Below, piece after piece: positions 48,796 to 58,002 of a stretch of 64,000 nucleotides of DNA (its first letter is position 1; each line of letters starts with the position of its first letter). This DNA is from Marinobacter antarcticus. Lineage in GTDB: Bacteria > Pseudomonadota > Gammaproteobacteria > Pseudomonadales > Oleiphilaceae. The stretch covers positions 1 through 64,000 of the forward strand of contig NZ_DRGY01000033.1 of the NCBI RefSeq assembly GCF_011049865.1, written 5' to 3'. A program made the position numbers and the translations under genes. The notes under the pieces were generated by a model, which worked only from the letters and a program-made list of their open reading frames with translations, had not been told where the DNA came from and did no database searches.

Positions 48796-49551
48796 ATGCT
48801 TGAAGTACAGAATCTGTCCATGCGCTTTGGCGGCCTGTTGGCGGTAGATCAGGTGTCACTGAACGTTCAGGAGCGGGAGATTGTTTCCATTATTGGCCCC
48901 AACGGCGCCGGGAAAACCACCGTATTCAACTGCATGAGCGGCTTTTACAAGCCTACCGGCGGCAAAATCCTTTTCGAAGGCAAGGAAGTACAAGGCAAGC
49001 CCGATTACCGGATTTCCCGGCTGGGGATGGTGAGAACCTTCCAGCATGTTCGCCTGTTCACTCAGATGTCCGTAGTGGAAAATCTGCTGGTAGCCCAGCA
49101 CCGCCATCTCAACACCAACATGCTGGCCGGGCTTTTAGGCACGCCCAATTACAGAGCACGCGAACAGAAAGCACTGGATCGCGCCGCTTACTGGCTGGAA
49201 CGTGTGGGGCTTTTGGAATCTGCCAATCGGGATGCGGGCAACCTGTCATACGGCCAGCAGCGCCGGCTTGAAATAGCTCGCTGCATGGTCACCGAACCCA
49301 AGCTGCTGATGCTCGATGAACCAGCCGCTGGCCTTAATCCGGCGGAAACCCAAGAACTCAATCAGCTGATCGTGAGCCTGAAGGAGGACTACAACGTTTC
49401 GGTGGTGCTGATTGAGCACGACATGAGCCTGGTAATGGATATTTCCGATCGGATAAACGTCATCAATCAGGGTCGCCCCCTGGCCTGTGGCACACCGGAA
49501 GAAATTCGCCAGAACGACGACGTGATCAAAGCCTACCTGGGCGAGGAATGA
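48796..49551 (+). CDS. livG: Branched-chain amino-acid ABC transporter ATPase LivG
   Basis: 251 aa ATPase with Walker A GPNGAGKTT, signature LSYGQQRRLE, Walker B LLMLDEPAAGLNP and switch His in VLIEHDM. The 24-residue loop between Walker A and the signature (HLNTNMLAGLLGTPNYRA) is typical of LivG rather than LivF. It follows livM directly. Confidence 0.95.
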   Translation: MLEVQNLSMRFGGLLAVDQVSLNVQEREIVSIIGPNGAGKTTVFNCMSGFYKPTGGKILFEGKEVQGKPDYRISRLGMVRTFQHVRLFTQMSVVENLLVAQHRHLNTNMLAGLLGTPNYRAREQKALDRAAYWLERVGLLESANRDAGNLSYGQQRRLEIARCMVTEPKLLMLDEPAAGLNPAETQELNQLIVSLKEDYNVSVVLIEHDMSLVMDISDRINVINQGRPLACGTPEEIRQNDDVIKAYLGEE

Positions 49552-49554
49552 GAA

Positions 49555-50262
49555 ATGACAATGCTTGTACTGGAAGATGTCCATACTCATTACGGTAAAA
49601 TCGAGGCTTTGCACGGGGTTTCTGTTGAGGTTAAGCGGGGTGAAATCGTCTCGCTAATAGGCGCTAACGGTGCCGGAAAGACCACTCTGCTGATGACCGT
49701 TTGCGGCGCGCCACAGGCCACGTCAGGTCGCATAATCCTGGAAGGCCGGGACATCACCAGAGAGCCCACCGCCCAGATTATGCGCTCAGGACTGGCAATC
49801 GTACCCGAAGGTCGACGCATATTTTCCGGCCTGACGGTAGAGGAAAACCTGCACATGGGTGGTTTTTTCAACACCAAATCCGAGATCCGCCAAAGCCAGG
49901 CTTACGTTTACGAGTTGTTTCCGCGCCTGAAAGAACGTGAACAGCAGCGTGCGGGCACCATGTCTGGCGGTGAGCAACAGATGCTGGCCATAGGGCGGGC
50001 TCTGATGAGCCGACCAAACATGATTATTCTCGATGAGCCATCACTGGGCCTTGCCCCTTTGATTATCAAACAGATCTTCGAGATCATCGGTCACCTTCGC
50101 GACGAAGGCATTACTGTATTTCTGGTTGAGCAAAACGCGCACCAGGCACTGCACCTCGCCGATCGCGGCTATGTGCTGGAAACCGGCAAAATCAGACTTC
50201 ACGATACCGGCAAGAACTTGCTTAAAAATCCGGACGTACAAAACGCGTATCTGGGGGGCTGA
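49555..50262 (+). CDS. livF: Branched-chain amino-acid ABC transporter ATPase LivF
   Basis: 235 aa ATPase with Walker A GANGAGKTTL, signature MSGGEQQMLA, Walker B MIILDEPSLGLAP and VEQNAHQAL, all typical of LivF. It lies 3 bp after livG and closes the operon before a strong terminator. Confidence 0.95.
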   Translation: MTMLVLEDVHTHYGKIEALHGVSVEVKRGEIVSLIGANGAGKTTLLMTVCGAPQATSGRIILEGRDITREPTAQIMRSGLAIVPEGRRIFSGLTVEENLHMGGFFNTKSEIRQSQAYVYELFPRLKEREQQRAGTMSGGEQQMLAIGRALMSRPNMIILDEPSLGLAPLIIKQIFEIIGHLRDEGITVFLVEQNAHQALHLADRGYVLETGKIRLHDTGKNLLKNPDVQNAYLGG

Positions 50263-50283
50263 ATTCGCCGTCGCAATACCTTG

Positions 50284-50309
50284 AAACCGGAGCCTGCTCC
50301 GGTTTTTTT
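50284..50309 (+). terminator. Rho-independent terminator after livF
   Basis: AAACCGGAGC (50284-50293) pairs perfectly with GCTCCGGTTT (50296-50305), followed by T4. Confidence 0.93.
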
Positions 50310-50536
50310 ATACCTCCGGCTTTATACTCTTGGCTACCGAGGCCCGTTAAATAATCTGTTAAAATCAAATAGTCACAGAAATGTAGACTTGCCATTATCG
50401 AATCTGCACTATACTGATTGTATCGGTCTTTGCACTTGTTTCCACAGGAATACGTCAGGGCCGTTACTGCATAGCCTGCATCAGGATCGGCTATGTTGAT
50501 TTTGCGACGACTGAAAAATATACAAAGGAGTGGATA

Positions 50537-51001
50537 ATGAAAAAATTGATCGCAGGTGCAATTCTTCTGGGTGCTTCTTCTATGGCCTTTGCCCAACCGG
50601 GCTGTGGCGTGGGCGCCATGATCTGGAAAGGACAATCCGGCATTGCTCCCCACGTACTGGCTGCAACAACCAACGGTTCGTTCGGCAACCAGACATTCGG
50701 CATGACCACGGGTACCCTTGGCTGCCAGACCAACGAGTCAGTGCAATCCATGGCCATGTACATGGACAGCAACATCGACAAGGTCGCCCGTGATATGTCT
50801 CGCGGTAACGGCGAAAACCTGGACACCCTGGCCGTTCTGCTGGGCGTTGAAGCAGCAGACCGCGGCGCTTTCAGCAAGGTACTGCAGGATAACTTCGCGG
50901 CCATTTTTCCAACGTCCGACACCACGTCCGGTGAAGCAGTAGACGCCATCGTCGCCCTGCTGGAAAAGAATGAGTCGCTGAGCAAATACGTAGCGGCCTG
51001 A
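50537..51001 (+). CDS. DUF3015 family periplasmic protein
   Basis: 154 aa. Residues 1-19 form a signal peptide ending AFA-Q. The mature part starts with PGCGVGAMIW and contains TTNGSFGNQTFGMTTGTLGC, both conserved in DUF3015 proteins; the two cysteines in these blocks may form a disulfide. The C-terminal half is helical (LDTLAVLLGVEAADRGAFSK). No biochemical role is known to me. It has a good AAGGAG site and sits directly before a DUF4105 gene, as I recall for related genomes. Confidence 0.85.
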   Translation: MKKLIAGAILLGASSMAFAQPGCGVGAMIWKGQSGIAPHVLAATTNGSFGNQTFGMTTGTLGCQTNESVQSMAMYMDSNIDKVARDMSRGNGENLDTLAVLLGVEAADRGAFSKVLQDNFAAIFPTSDTTSGEAVDAIVALLEKNESLSKYVAA

Positions 51002-51088
51002 TAGCCCAATAGCAGGGATGCACCCGCGCCAAGGATGGCGCGCTTTCCCATTTATCATTCCCGATCTGATTGGAACCTGCATTTACCC

Positions 51089-52954
51089 ATGGGCAACTCG
51101 CTTCGTATTGGGCCAGTGATGCTTTGGCTCATCATCAGTTTACCTCTGCAGGCTCAAGCGCGGGTTGCAGACAATCCGCTGCACCTTGACCCGGCCTGGC
51201 TCACCCTCATTCACTACCAGCCCGACCGATTTGGCGGTGGTTATACCAGTGAAGCCGATGATTCTGCGTTTTTTCTGAGCGCAGACGGCAAAACCTCTCC
51301 GAAAGCGGAATTGGAGGCAACCCTGAAGGCCATCCAGCAACCAGGAGATGGGAACGAACACGCACGATGCCGCTTTCCGGCAAGAGACACCTGGCTCCGC
51401 GAGCATCTTGATCTGCCAGCAAAAAAAGCAGATTGCCCAGCTTACAAAGAATGGACAGAAACCCTGAACACGCAAAGCGTTACGCTGGTTTTTGCCGCCT
51501 CTTACCTGAACAGCCCATCATCGATGTTCGGCCACACATTCCTGAGGCTGGACCCGCCGCAGAAAGATCAGCAAACCAACCTGCTGCTTGCCAGTACTAT
51601 TTCATACGCCGCTGATGCCGCTGCCCATGACAGCGAATTACTGTTCGCCTACAGAGGCATTTTCGGCGGCTACCCGGGCATCACAACGGTGCAGCCTTAT
51701 TACGAAAAAATCCGCCTCTACTCGGATATCGAACATCGGGATCTTTGGGAGTACACCCTGAATCTCGGCCAACAGGAAGTGGAGCTCATGCTGGCCCATG
51801 CGTGGGAAATTCGGGATATAAATTTCGACTACTATTTTTTCGATGAAAATTGCGCCTACCGACTGCTTGCGCTGATCGACATCGCCCGCCCCGGAACCAA
51901 TCTACTGGACGAGGTAACCACTCACGCCATTCCGTCTGACACCGTTCGCTGGGTAGTCGACAAAAATCTGGTAAAGAACGTGCACTATCGCGCATCGGCG
52001 GCCAGCGCCGTGGCCCATAGTCTGTCGGCGCTACCCCCATCCAGCCAGACGCTTGCCGCCGCCATAGCCGATGGTTACGTAAAACCCGACAGCGACGAGG
52101 TGCTCGCGCTTCCACCCGAAGAACGGGCTCATGTGCTCGATGCCACTTACGATTACGTGCGCTACCGAAGCGAAGCAGACAGTTGGCCAAGGGAGATTGC
52201 GGCGCCACTCTCATACAACCTGTTGCGGGCTCGCAGTAAGATTGATGGCATTGCACCACTTGAACAACCACCAGAGCCGACAGTTCGTGACGATCAAGGC
52301 CATGATACGTTTAGGGTAAGCTTAGGCGTTGGGCAGCAGGCGCACCGGGAATTTACGCAATTGACGTTCCGGCCCGCCTACCATGACATTCTCGACCCGC
52401 CTGCCGGGTATCGCCGTGGCGCACAACTGCAGTTTCTTCGCCTGGATGCGCGCTATTACACCGACAACAACGAGCTGCAAATAGAACAGCTCACCGGCGT
52501 GGAAATCCGCTCCCTGAGCCCAAGGAATGCATTCTTTTCACCGTTATCCTGGCAAGTTGGCTTTGGCGCCCGTCGCACCGATACCGGGGAAAAACGGGTT
52601 TTGGCCCCGTATCTGGAGGGCGGTGCAGGCGGTAGCTGGAGCCTTGGCCTACGAACTCAGGCCTTTGTCATTGCCACCGCAGATGCGGAAATCGACGATG
52701 ACCTGCGCCGTGGTTACGACCTGGCGCCCGGGGCCGATATTGGAGTGCTGCACCAGAGCAACCGATTCAGTTTCGCGGGCGGAGTAAAAACCAAAGCCTG
52801 GATCGCCGGCAGTCAGTATCGGCAGGATGAGCTGTATACCAAAGCCAGTTGGCACATTGGCCGCGAGTTCAGCCTGTTCGCCGAATTCACCCGTGTAGAT
52901 CACTACGACAGGTACCAGAGCACATGGCAAGCAGGGCTGCACGCATATTTCTGA
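51089..52954 (+). CDS. DUF4105 (Lnb N-terminal-like) domain joined to an outer-membrane barrel
   Basis: 621 aa from the ATG at 51089, which gives a normal signal peptide ending QAQA-R; a start at 51035 adds 18 unlikely residues. Residues about 110-290 are DUF4105, with SPSSMFGHTFLRL (His149) and YYFFDENCAYRLL (Cys255), the two most conserved blocks. The His/Cys pair suggests a permuted cysteine-hydrolase-like site; this is inference. Residues about 400-621 are beta-rich and end in an aromatic Phe (GLHAYF), as in an outer-membrane barrel. So a periplasmic domain is probably tethered to the outer membrane. It overlaps the hydrolase gene. Confidence 0.82.
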   Translation: MGNSLRIGPVMLWLIISLPLQAQARVADNPLHLDPAWLTLIHYQPDRFGGGYTSEADDSAFFLSADGKTSPKAELEATLKAIQQPGDGNEHARCRFPARDTWLREHLDLPAKKADCPAYKEWTETLNTQSVTLVFAASYLNSPSSMFGHTFLRLDPPQKDQQTNLLLASTISYAADAAAHDSELLFAYRGIFGGYPGITTVQPYYEKIRLYSDIEHRDLWEYTLNLGQQEVELMLAHAWEIRDINFDYYFFDENCAYRLLALIDIARPGTNLLDEVTTHAIPSDTVRWVVDKNLVKNVHYRASAASAVAHSLSALPPSSQTLAAAIADGYVKPDSDEVLALPPEERAHVLDATYDYVRYRSEADSWPREIAAPLSYNLLRARSKIDGIAPLEQPPEPTVRDDQGHDTFRVSLGVGQQAHREFTQLTFRPAYHDILDPPAGYRRGAQLQFLRLDARYYTDNNELQIEQLTGVEIRSLSPRNAFFSPLSWQVGFGARRTDTGEKRVLAPYLEGGAGGSWSLGLRTQAFVIATADAEIDDDLRRGYDLAPGADIGVLHQSNRFSFAGGVKTKAWIAGSQYRQDELYTKASWHIGREFSLFAEFTRVDHYDRYQSTWQAGLHAYF

Positions 52955-53832
52955 GGATTTCGTGGCTCAGAGCTTCAGGAACGAAAGCTTCCAGGCTGAA
53001 AACGCCCTTACTGGCACTGGGCGTCTTTGCCGCTGCGCTCCTGCAAAGCGGTTGCAGCAGCCTGTTCTTCTTTCCCGACCAGACCACCTACATAACGCCC
53101 GATCGCCTCAATCTCGAATACGAGAACGTTTATCTGGACACAACTGATGGCGAAACCCTTCATGGCTGGTGGTTACCGGCTGAGGGCCAGTCCAACGGCA
53201 CCGTTTATTTCCTCCACGGCAATGCCCAGAACATCAGCAGTCACCTGCTCAACGTCGCGTGGCTGCCTGCTGAAGGCTACAACGTGTTCACGATCGATTA
53301 CCGGGGCTACGGAAAATCCACCGGCGCGCCGGATATAGAAGGCGCCCTGCACGATTCCGAAACCGGCCTGCGCTGGCTGGTCAGCCAGCCTGATGCTCTG
53401 AGCACGCCCGTTTTCCTCCTTGGCCAAAGCCTTGGGGGCGCCCTAGGACTGAATCTCGCAAGCGAATGGGTTCAACGCAACGAAAAACCTGAACTCAGCG
53501 GTGTGATCCTTGACGGTACTTTTTCCGGCTACCGCCGGATCGCGCGTGAAAAGCTCGGGAGCTTCTGGCTCACCTGGCCATTCCAGATCCCCCTGAGCTG
53601 GACCATCCCGGACGAATACGAAGGTATCGACCAGATTGCGAACATCAGTCCCGTCCCCCTCATGCTCATCCACAGCGTCCGCGATGGCATCATTCCCTTC
53701 CACCACGGCCAGGCACTTTATGAAGCCGCCGGCGAGCCAAAGGAATTTCTGCAAACGGATACACCCCATGCGGCAACATTCATCATTCCTGCTTACAAAC
53801 ACTCTGTGCTGGAGTTTCTAAGGCGGGAATAA
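52924..53832 (+). CDS. Alpha/beta hydrolase, predicted lipoprotein
   Basis: About 302 aa from the ATG at 52924, which overlaps the DUF4105 gene by 31 bases. A long N-terminal region ends in a lipobox-like LLQSGC, so membrane anchoring is likely. The hydrolase core has YFLHGNAQN (oxyanion), the nucleophile elbow GQSLGGALG, the acid in HSVRDGIIP and a late His in TPHAATF. It resembles BEM46/YfhR-type hydrolases; the substrate is unknown. It closes a three-gene cluster with DUF3015 and DUF4105. Confidence 0.85.
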   Translation: MASRAARIFLRISWLRASGTKASRLKTPLLALGVFAAALLQSGCSSLFFFPDQTTYITPDRLNLEYENVYLDTTDGETLHGWWLPAEGQSNGTVYFLHGNAQNISSHLLNVAWLPAEGYNVFTIDYRGYGKSTGAPDIEGALHDSETGLRWLVSQPDALSTPVFLLGQSLGGALGLNLASEWVQRNEKPELSGVILDGTFSGYRRIAREKLGSFWLTWPFQIPLSWTIPDEYEGIDQIANISPVPLMLIHSVRDGIIPFHHGQALYEAAGEPKEFLQTDTPHAATFIIPAYKHSVLEFLRRE

Positions 53833-53865
53833 TAAAAAACCCGCCAATCCAGAGGAAAGGCGGGT
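53832..53865 (-). terminator. Terminator for pnp (minus strand)
   Basis: ACCCGCC (53839-53845) pairs with GGCGGGT (53859-53865). Read on the minus strand the stem is followed by TTTTTATT, just after the pnp stop. The plus-strand T tract is weaker, so it mainly serves pnp. Confidence 0.8.
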
Positions 53866-53884
53866 CTTTAGTAGCTGCTAGCGA

Positions 53885-56005
53885 TCAGTCAGAAAAATCA
53901 GTCGGCTGCTCGCCTTCTTTCACTTCCTTCATGGACAGCTTCACACGGCCACGATTGTCCACATCCAGAACCTTGACCAGAACTTCCTGACCTTCTTTCA
54001 ACTCGTCAGTTACGTTCTCGATCCGGCGATCGGAGATCTGGGAAATGTGCACCAGACCATCCTTGCCAGGCAGGATGTTAACAAAAGCACCAAAATCCAC
54101 AATCCGCTCAACGCGACCCTTGTAGATAGCACCCACTTCGATCTCGGCAGTGATTTCCTTAACACGGTTAACCGCCGCCTGGGCCGCTTCCATGTTGTCT
54201 GCGTAGATTTTTACGTTACCGTCATCATCCAGATCAATAGACGCACCGGTCTCGTCACAGATTGAGCGGATCATGGAACCGCCCTTACCGATAACGTCGC
54301 GGATCTTCTCAGGGTTGATCTTGATGGTGGTAATGCTCGGAGCACGCGGAGAAAGCTCAGTGCGCGACTCGGAGATAACCTTGTTCATCTCACCCAGAAT
54401 GTGCTGACGGGCTCCGTGAGCCTGTTCCAACGCAAGTTCCATGATCTCGTCGGTAATGCCCTGGATTTTGATGTCCATCTGCAGAGCAGTAATGCCGTCT
54501 TTGGTACCGGCAACCTTGAAATCCATGTCACCCAGATGGTCTTCGTCACCCAGAATGTCGGTCAGAATGGCAAACTTGTCGCCTTCCTTAACCAGACCCA
54601 TGGCAATACCGGCTACGGCCGCTTTCAGCGGAACACCCGCATCCATCAGCGCGAGGCTGGAACCACAAACCGACGCCATGGAGCTGGAGCCGTTGGATTC
54701 CGTGATCTCGGAAACCGCACGAATGGCATACGGGAACTCATCCATGGTCGGCATAACCGCCATCACACCGCGCTTGGCCAAACGACCGTGACCCACTTCG
54801 CGACGGCCAGGGGTGCCAACACGGCCAGCTTCACCTACCGAATAAGGAGGGAAGTTGTAATGGAACAGGAACGGATCCTTACGCTCGCCTTCCAGCGCGT
54901 CGATTGTCTGCACGTCGCGGGAGGTGCCCAGCGTCGTCGTAACAATCGCCTGAGTCTCGCCACGGGTGAACAACGCAGAACCGTGAACGCTGGGCAGAAT
55001 GCCCACTTCAATTTCGATCGGACGAACGGTTTTGTTATCACGCCCGTCGATACGTGGCTTGCCATCAATCACTTGCTGGCGAACGACTGACTTCTCGATC
55101 TTGCCGAAGTTCTTTTTGACGTCGTCTGCAGAAGGCTGGCCTTCCTCTTCGCCCGCAAGCTTCTCAACTGCGGCCGTTTTGATTTCGCCAAGACGCGCAT
55201 AGCGAGCCATCTTGTCGTGAATGCCATAGGCTTCTTCGATAGCACCGGCAAATTCGGACCTGATCGCACCCAGTAGTTCGGTGTTTTCAGCGTCTGGCTG
55301 CCAATCCCAACGAGGCTTGCCGTTTTCAGCGGCAAATTCCTTGATTGCTGCAACCGCCGTCTGCATTTCCTGATGAGCGAACAGAACGCCGCCCAACATC
55401 TGATCTTCGCTCAGGCCCTTGGCTTCTGACTCAACCATCAGAACCGCGTCCTCAGTACCGGCAACGATCATGTCCAGCAGGGAGGTTTTCAGGTCTTCGA
55501 AGCTTGGGTTCAGGAAGTAGCCTTTCTCGTTGGTGTAACCAACACGGCTAGCGCCGATTGGACCCGCGAAAGGAATACCAGAAATCGCCAAGGCGGCCGA
55601 AGCGGCCAGCATAGCGGCGATATCCGGATCCTGGTTCTTGCTGGACGACATAACCGTGCAGATAACCTGCGTTTCGTTCATGTAGCCGTTCGGGAACAGC
55701 GGACGAATCGGACGGTCGATCAGACGGGATGTAAGTGTTTCTTTCTCTGAAGGACGACCTTCACGCTTGAAAAAACCACCCGGGATTTTGCCAACGGCAT
55801 AGGTTTTTTCAAAGTAGTTAACGGTCAGCGGGAAGAACGGCTGGCCCGGCTTGGCTGTTTTGGCACCGACAACAGTACCCAGAACCGAAATATCACCCAC
55901 GGTGACCAGAACGGAACCTGTAGCCTGGCGAGCGATACGGCCCGTTTCCAGAGTGACGGTTTCGCCGCCCAATTCAAATGATTTTTTACGCGGTTGCAGA
56001 TCCAC
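53885..56005 (-). CDS. pnp: Polynucleotide phosphorylase Pnp
   Basis: 706 aa trimeric 3'-5' phosphorolytic exoribonuclease, part of the RNA degradosome. Two RNase PH domains are joined by a helical domain; a KH domain ([14 protein letters not shown]) and an S1 domain ([20 protein letters not shown]) lie at the C terminus. The start is GTG at 56003-56005, with AGGAG six bases upstream. A long hairpin lies 69-147 bases upstream in the leader and suggests RNase III-dependent autoregulation as in E. coli. Confidence 0.96.
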   Translation of the reverse strand: MDLQPRKKSFELGGETVTLETGRIARQATGSVLVTVGDISVLGTVVGAKTAKPGQPFFPLTVNYFEKTYAVGKIPGGFFKREGRPSEKETLTSRLIDRPIRPLFPNGYMNETQVICTVMSSSKNQDPDIAAMLAASAALAISGIPFAGPIGASRVGYTNEKGYFLNPSFEDLKTSLLDMIVAGTEDAVLMVESEAKGLSEDQMLGGVLFAHQEMQTAVAAIKEFAAENGKPRWDWQPDAENTELLGAIRSEFAGAIEEAYGIHDKMARYARLGEIKTAAVEKLAGEEEGQPSADDVKKNFGKIEKSVVRQQVIDGKPRIDGRDNKTVRPIEIEVGILPSVHGSALFTRGETQAIVTTTLGTSRDVQTIDALEGERKDPFLFHYNFPPYSVGEAGRVGTPGRREVGHGRLAKRGVMAVMPTMDEFPYAIRAVSEITESNGSSSMASVCGSSLALMDAGVPLKAAVAGIAMGLVKEGDKFAILTDILGDEDHLGDMDFKVAGTKDGITALQMDIKIQGITDEIMELALEQAHGARQHILGEMNKVISESRTELSPRAPSITTIKINPEKIRDVIGKGGSMIRSICDETGASIDLDDDGNVKIYADNMEAAQAAVNRVKEITAEIEVGAIYKGRVERIVDFGAFVNILPGKDGLVHISQISDRRIENVTDELKEGQEVLVKVLDVDNRGRVKLSMKEVKEGEQPTDFSD

Positions 56006-56073
56006 AACGAACTCCTGCGTTATCTGTTCAGAATGATGAAAGTGTGACCCTGAAAGTGCTCTGCCTGAAAGCT

Positions 56074-56151
56074 AACAGGCTGTTGCAAAACCCCGGCCAG
56101 GCCTTTGTCACGCATAAACTGCGTAACGCCCGGGCTTTCAACAACCTGCTA
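56074..56151 (-). promoter_or_regulatory. Long hairpin in the pnp leader, probable RNase III target
   Basis: On the minus strand TAGCAGGTTGTTG pairs with CAACAGCCTGTTA over 13 pairs (two G-U). After one bulge the stem continues through AAAGCCC/GGGGTTTT and closes on GTTACGCA/TGCGTGAC at the apex. The position, about 70 bases before the pnp start and after rpsO, matches the E. coli pnp leader stem that RNase III cuts and PNPase then removes. Confidence 0.7.
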
Positions 56152-56307
56152 TCAAATTTCGGCTTTCCAATACGACAGGAAACTCCGGATTCACTGAAAT
56201 ACATGATGCGGTGATGAAAAACACAACCGGCTGGCCCCCTTGGGAGCCCACCGGCTGGTGGCTGCAACCGAAAAATACGGAGCAGCCGTCAGGTCGCAAG
56301 ACCGGAC

Positions 56308-56577
56308 TTAGCGACGTAGTCCCAGGCGCTTGATCAGCTCCAGGTAACGATCGCCGTTCTTCCGGCGGAGGTAGTCCAGCAGTTTACGACGCTGGTTTAC
56401 CATCCGGATCAGACCACGGCGGGAATGATGATCCTGCTTGTTGATCTTGAAGTGACCCTGCAGTTTGTTGATGTTGGCGCTCAGCAGTGCAACCTGCACT
56501 TCCGGGGAACCCGTATCACCATCAGCCTGCTGATAATCCTGAACGATCTGTGCTTTTTCATTGGCATCTAATGCCAT
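56308..56577 (-). CDS. rpsO: 30S ribosomal protein S15
   Basis: 89 aa, the standard size. The whole protein matches S15: [40 protein letters not shown] and the [15 protein letters not shown] end. It binds 16S rRNA early in small-subunit assembly. It lies between truB and pnp as in E. coli. Confidence 0.97.
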   Translation of the reverse strand: MALDANEKAQIVQDYQQADGDTGSPEVQVALLSANINKLQGHFKINKQDHHSRRGLIRMVNQRRKLLDYLRRKNGDRYLELIKRLGLRR

Positions 56578-56653
56578 AAATCACCTCATGTTTGCGATGC
56601 TGTTAAATCCGGCCGAACCGCGCATCTCTACAGCCCGGCTAAGCAGCGGTAAA

Positions 56654-57583
56654 CTAGTGTTTGCCGCTGCTACTTACCAGACGACGAGGCACCAGTTCGG
56701 TTTCCTCGCCTTCCGGCAATGCTTCTGCCAACCCTACAAACCCTTCGTTGCCATAAATTCGCACGAAGCCCTCGTAGGCCCGGCCCGGTATTCTAACCGG
56801 TTGCCCGTTCAATATCGACACCAATGGCTGTCCTGACAAACGGTGCTCAGGAAACATGGAAAGCGCTGCATCCGGCGCAACAAGGAGGCTATCCAGGCTT
56901 TCGCCACGCTCCCGCATTGCCTCAAGATCCGGCACTGCGTGCACGTTGGCAAGAGTGAAGCCGGCGGCCAGCGTGCGTCTCAGTTCGATCACATGAGCTC
57001 CGCAGCCCAGAACCTCGCCTATGTCTTCAACGAGTGAGCGGATGTACGTACCTTTGGTGCACTTTACGGCGATGTCTATTTCGTTTTCACGCACGTCAAG
57101 CAAGCGCAACTCGTAAATGGTGACAGGGCGCGCCGGGCGCTCCACTTCAATACCCTCACGGGCATATTCATAAAGCGGACGTCCATTGTGCTTGAGCGCG
57201 GAATACATAGAGGGGATTTGCTGGATATTGCCCCGGAACTGCTCGAGCATTGGTTCAAGCACGTCTGGGGACAAGCCAGCCGGCACGGGTCTTTTTTCAA
57301 CCACTTCGCCTTCGCTGTCACCGGTTTCTGTGCGCTCGCCGAGCCGCGCGGTTGCAATGTATGCTTTATCGCTGTCCAGCATCATCTGCGAAAACTTGGT
57401 CGCTTCACCAAAGCAAAGAGGAAGCACGCCGGTCGCCAGCGGATCCAGTGCACCGGTATGACCCGCCTTGGCTGCGCCGTAAAGACGTTTGACCTCCTGA
57501 AGGATACCGTTGGAGGTAATACCCAACGGCTTGTCGATCACCAGAATGCCATTAACATCACGGCCTTTGCGTCTGCGGCTCAA
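56654..57583 (-). CDS. truB: tRNA pseudouridine-55 synthase TruB
   Basis: 309 aa. It makes pseudouridine 55 in the T loop of tRNAs. The catalytic Asp is in [14 protein letters not shown] (about residue 46), and [14 protein letters not shown] is also conserved. The start is TTG at 57581-57583, overlapping the rbfA stop (TTGA) with GGAG upstream; it gives the family N terminus ending [13 protein letters not shown]. Confidence 0.95.
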   Translation of the reverse strand: MSRRRKGRDVNGILVIDKPLGITSNGILQEVKRLYGAAKAGHTGALDPLATGVLPLCFGEATKFSQMMLDSDKAYIATARLGERTETGDSEGEVVEKRPVPAGLSPDVLEPMLEQFRGNIQQIPSMYSALKHNGRPLYEYAREGIEVERPARPVTIYELRLLDVRENEIDIAVKCTKGTYIRSLVEDIGEVLGCGAHVIELRRTLAAGFTLANVHAVPDLEAMRERGESLDSLLVAPDAALSMFPEHRLSGQPLVSILNGQPVRIPGRAYEGFVRIYGNEGFVGLAEALPEGEETELVPRRLVSSSGKH

Positions 57584-58002
57584 ACGGTCGACTCCGGATC
57601 ATTCGGGTTGTTATCGTTCTGCTCAACAGCTGTTTTATCACCAACCGCTTCACGGATAAGACTGTCCATTCTGCGACTGTAGCCCTGCAGCGCATCAAAG
57701 TGGAACCGAAGCTGCGGTATGACCCGCAGCTTCATCGCTCTTCCCACTTGGCCGCGAAGAAACCCCGCAGCCCTGTTCAGTACCGAGATCGAGTCCTTGA
57801 CCTCCGGAGACTCAGCCGTGAGCTCCTCCGTGGTCAGCAGCGAGACATAAATATCAGCGTAGCCAAGGTCTTTGCTGACCTTGACTGCATTGACCGTTAC
57901 CATGCCTAACCGCGGATCCTTGACCTCGCGCTGAATCAGCTGGGCAAGCTCTCGCTGCATCTGATCGCCAATGCGATCAATACGACTGAACTCTCTAGGC
58001 AT
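57580..58002 (-). CDS. rbfA: Ribosome-binding factor A
   Basis: 140 aa KH-like factor for 30S maturation at low temperature. [20 protein letters not shown] and the [19 protein letters not shown] segment are typical. It overlaps infB by one base (TGATG) and truB by four. Confidence 0.95.
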   Translation of the reverse strand: MPREFSRIDRIGDQMQRELAQLIQREVKDPRLGMVTVNAVKVSKDLGYADIYVSLLTTEELTAESPEVKDSISVLNRAAGFLRGQVGRAMKLRVIPQLRFHFDALQGYSRRMDSLIREAVGDKTAVEQNDNNPNDPESTV

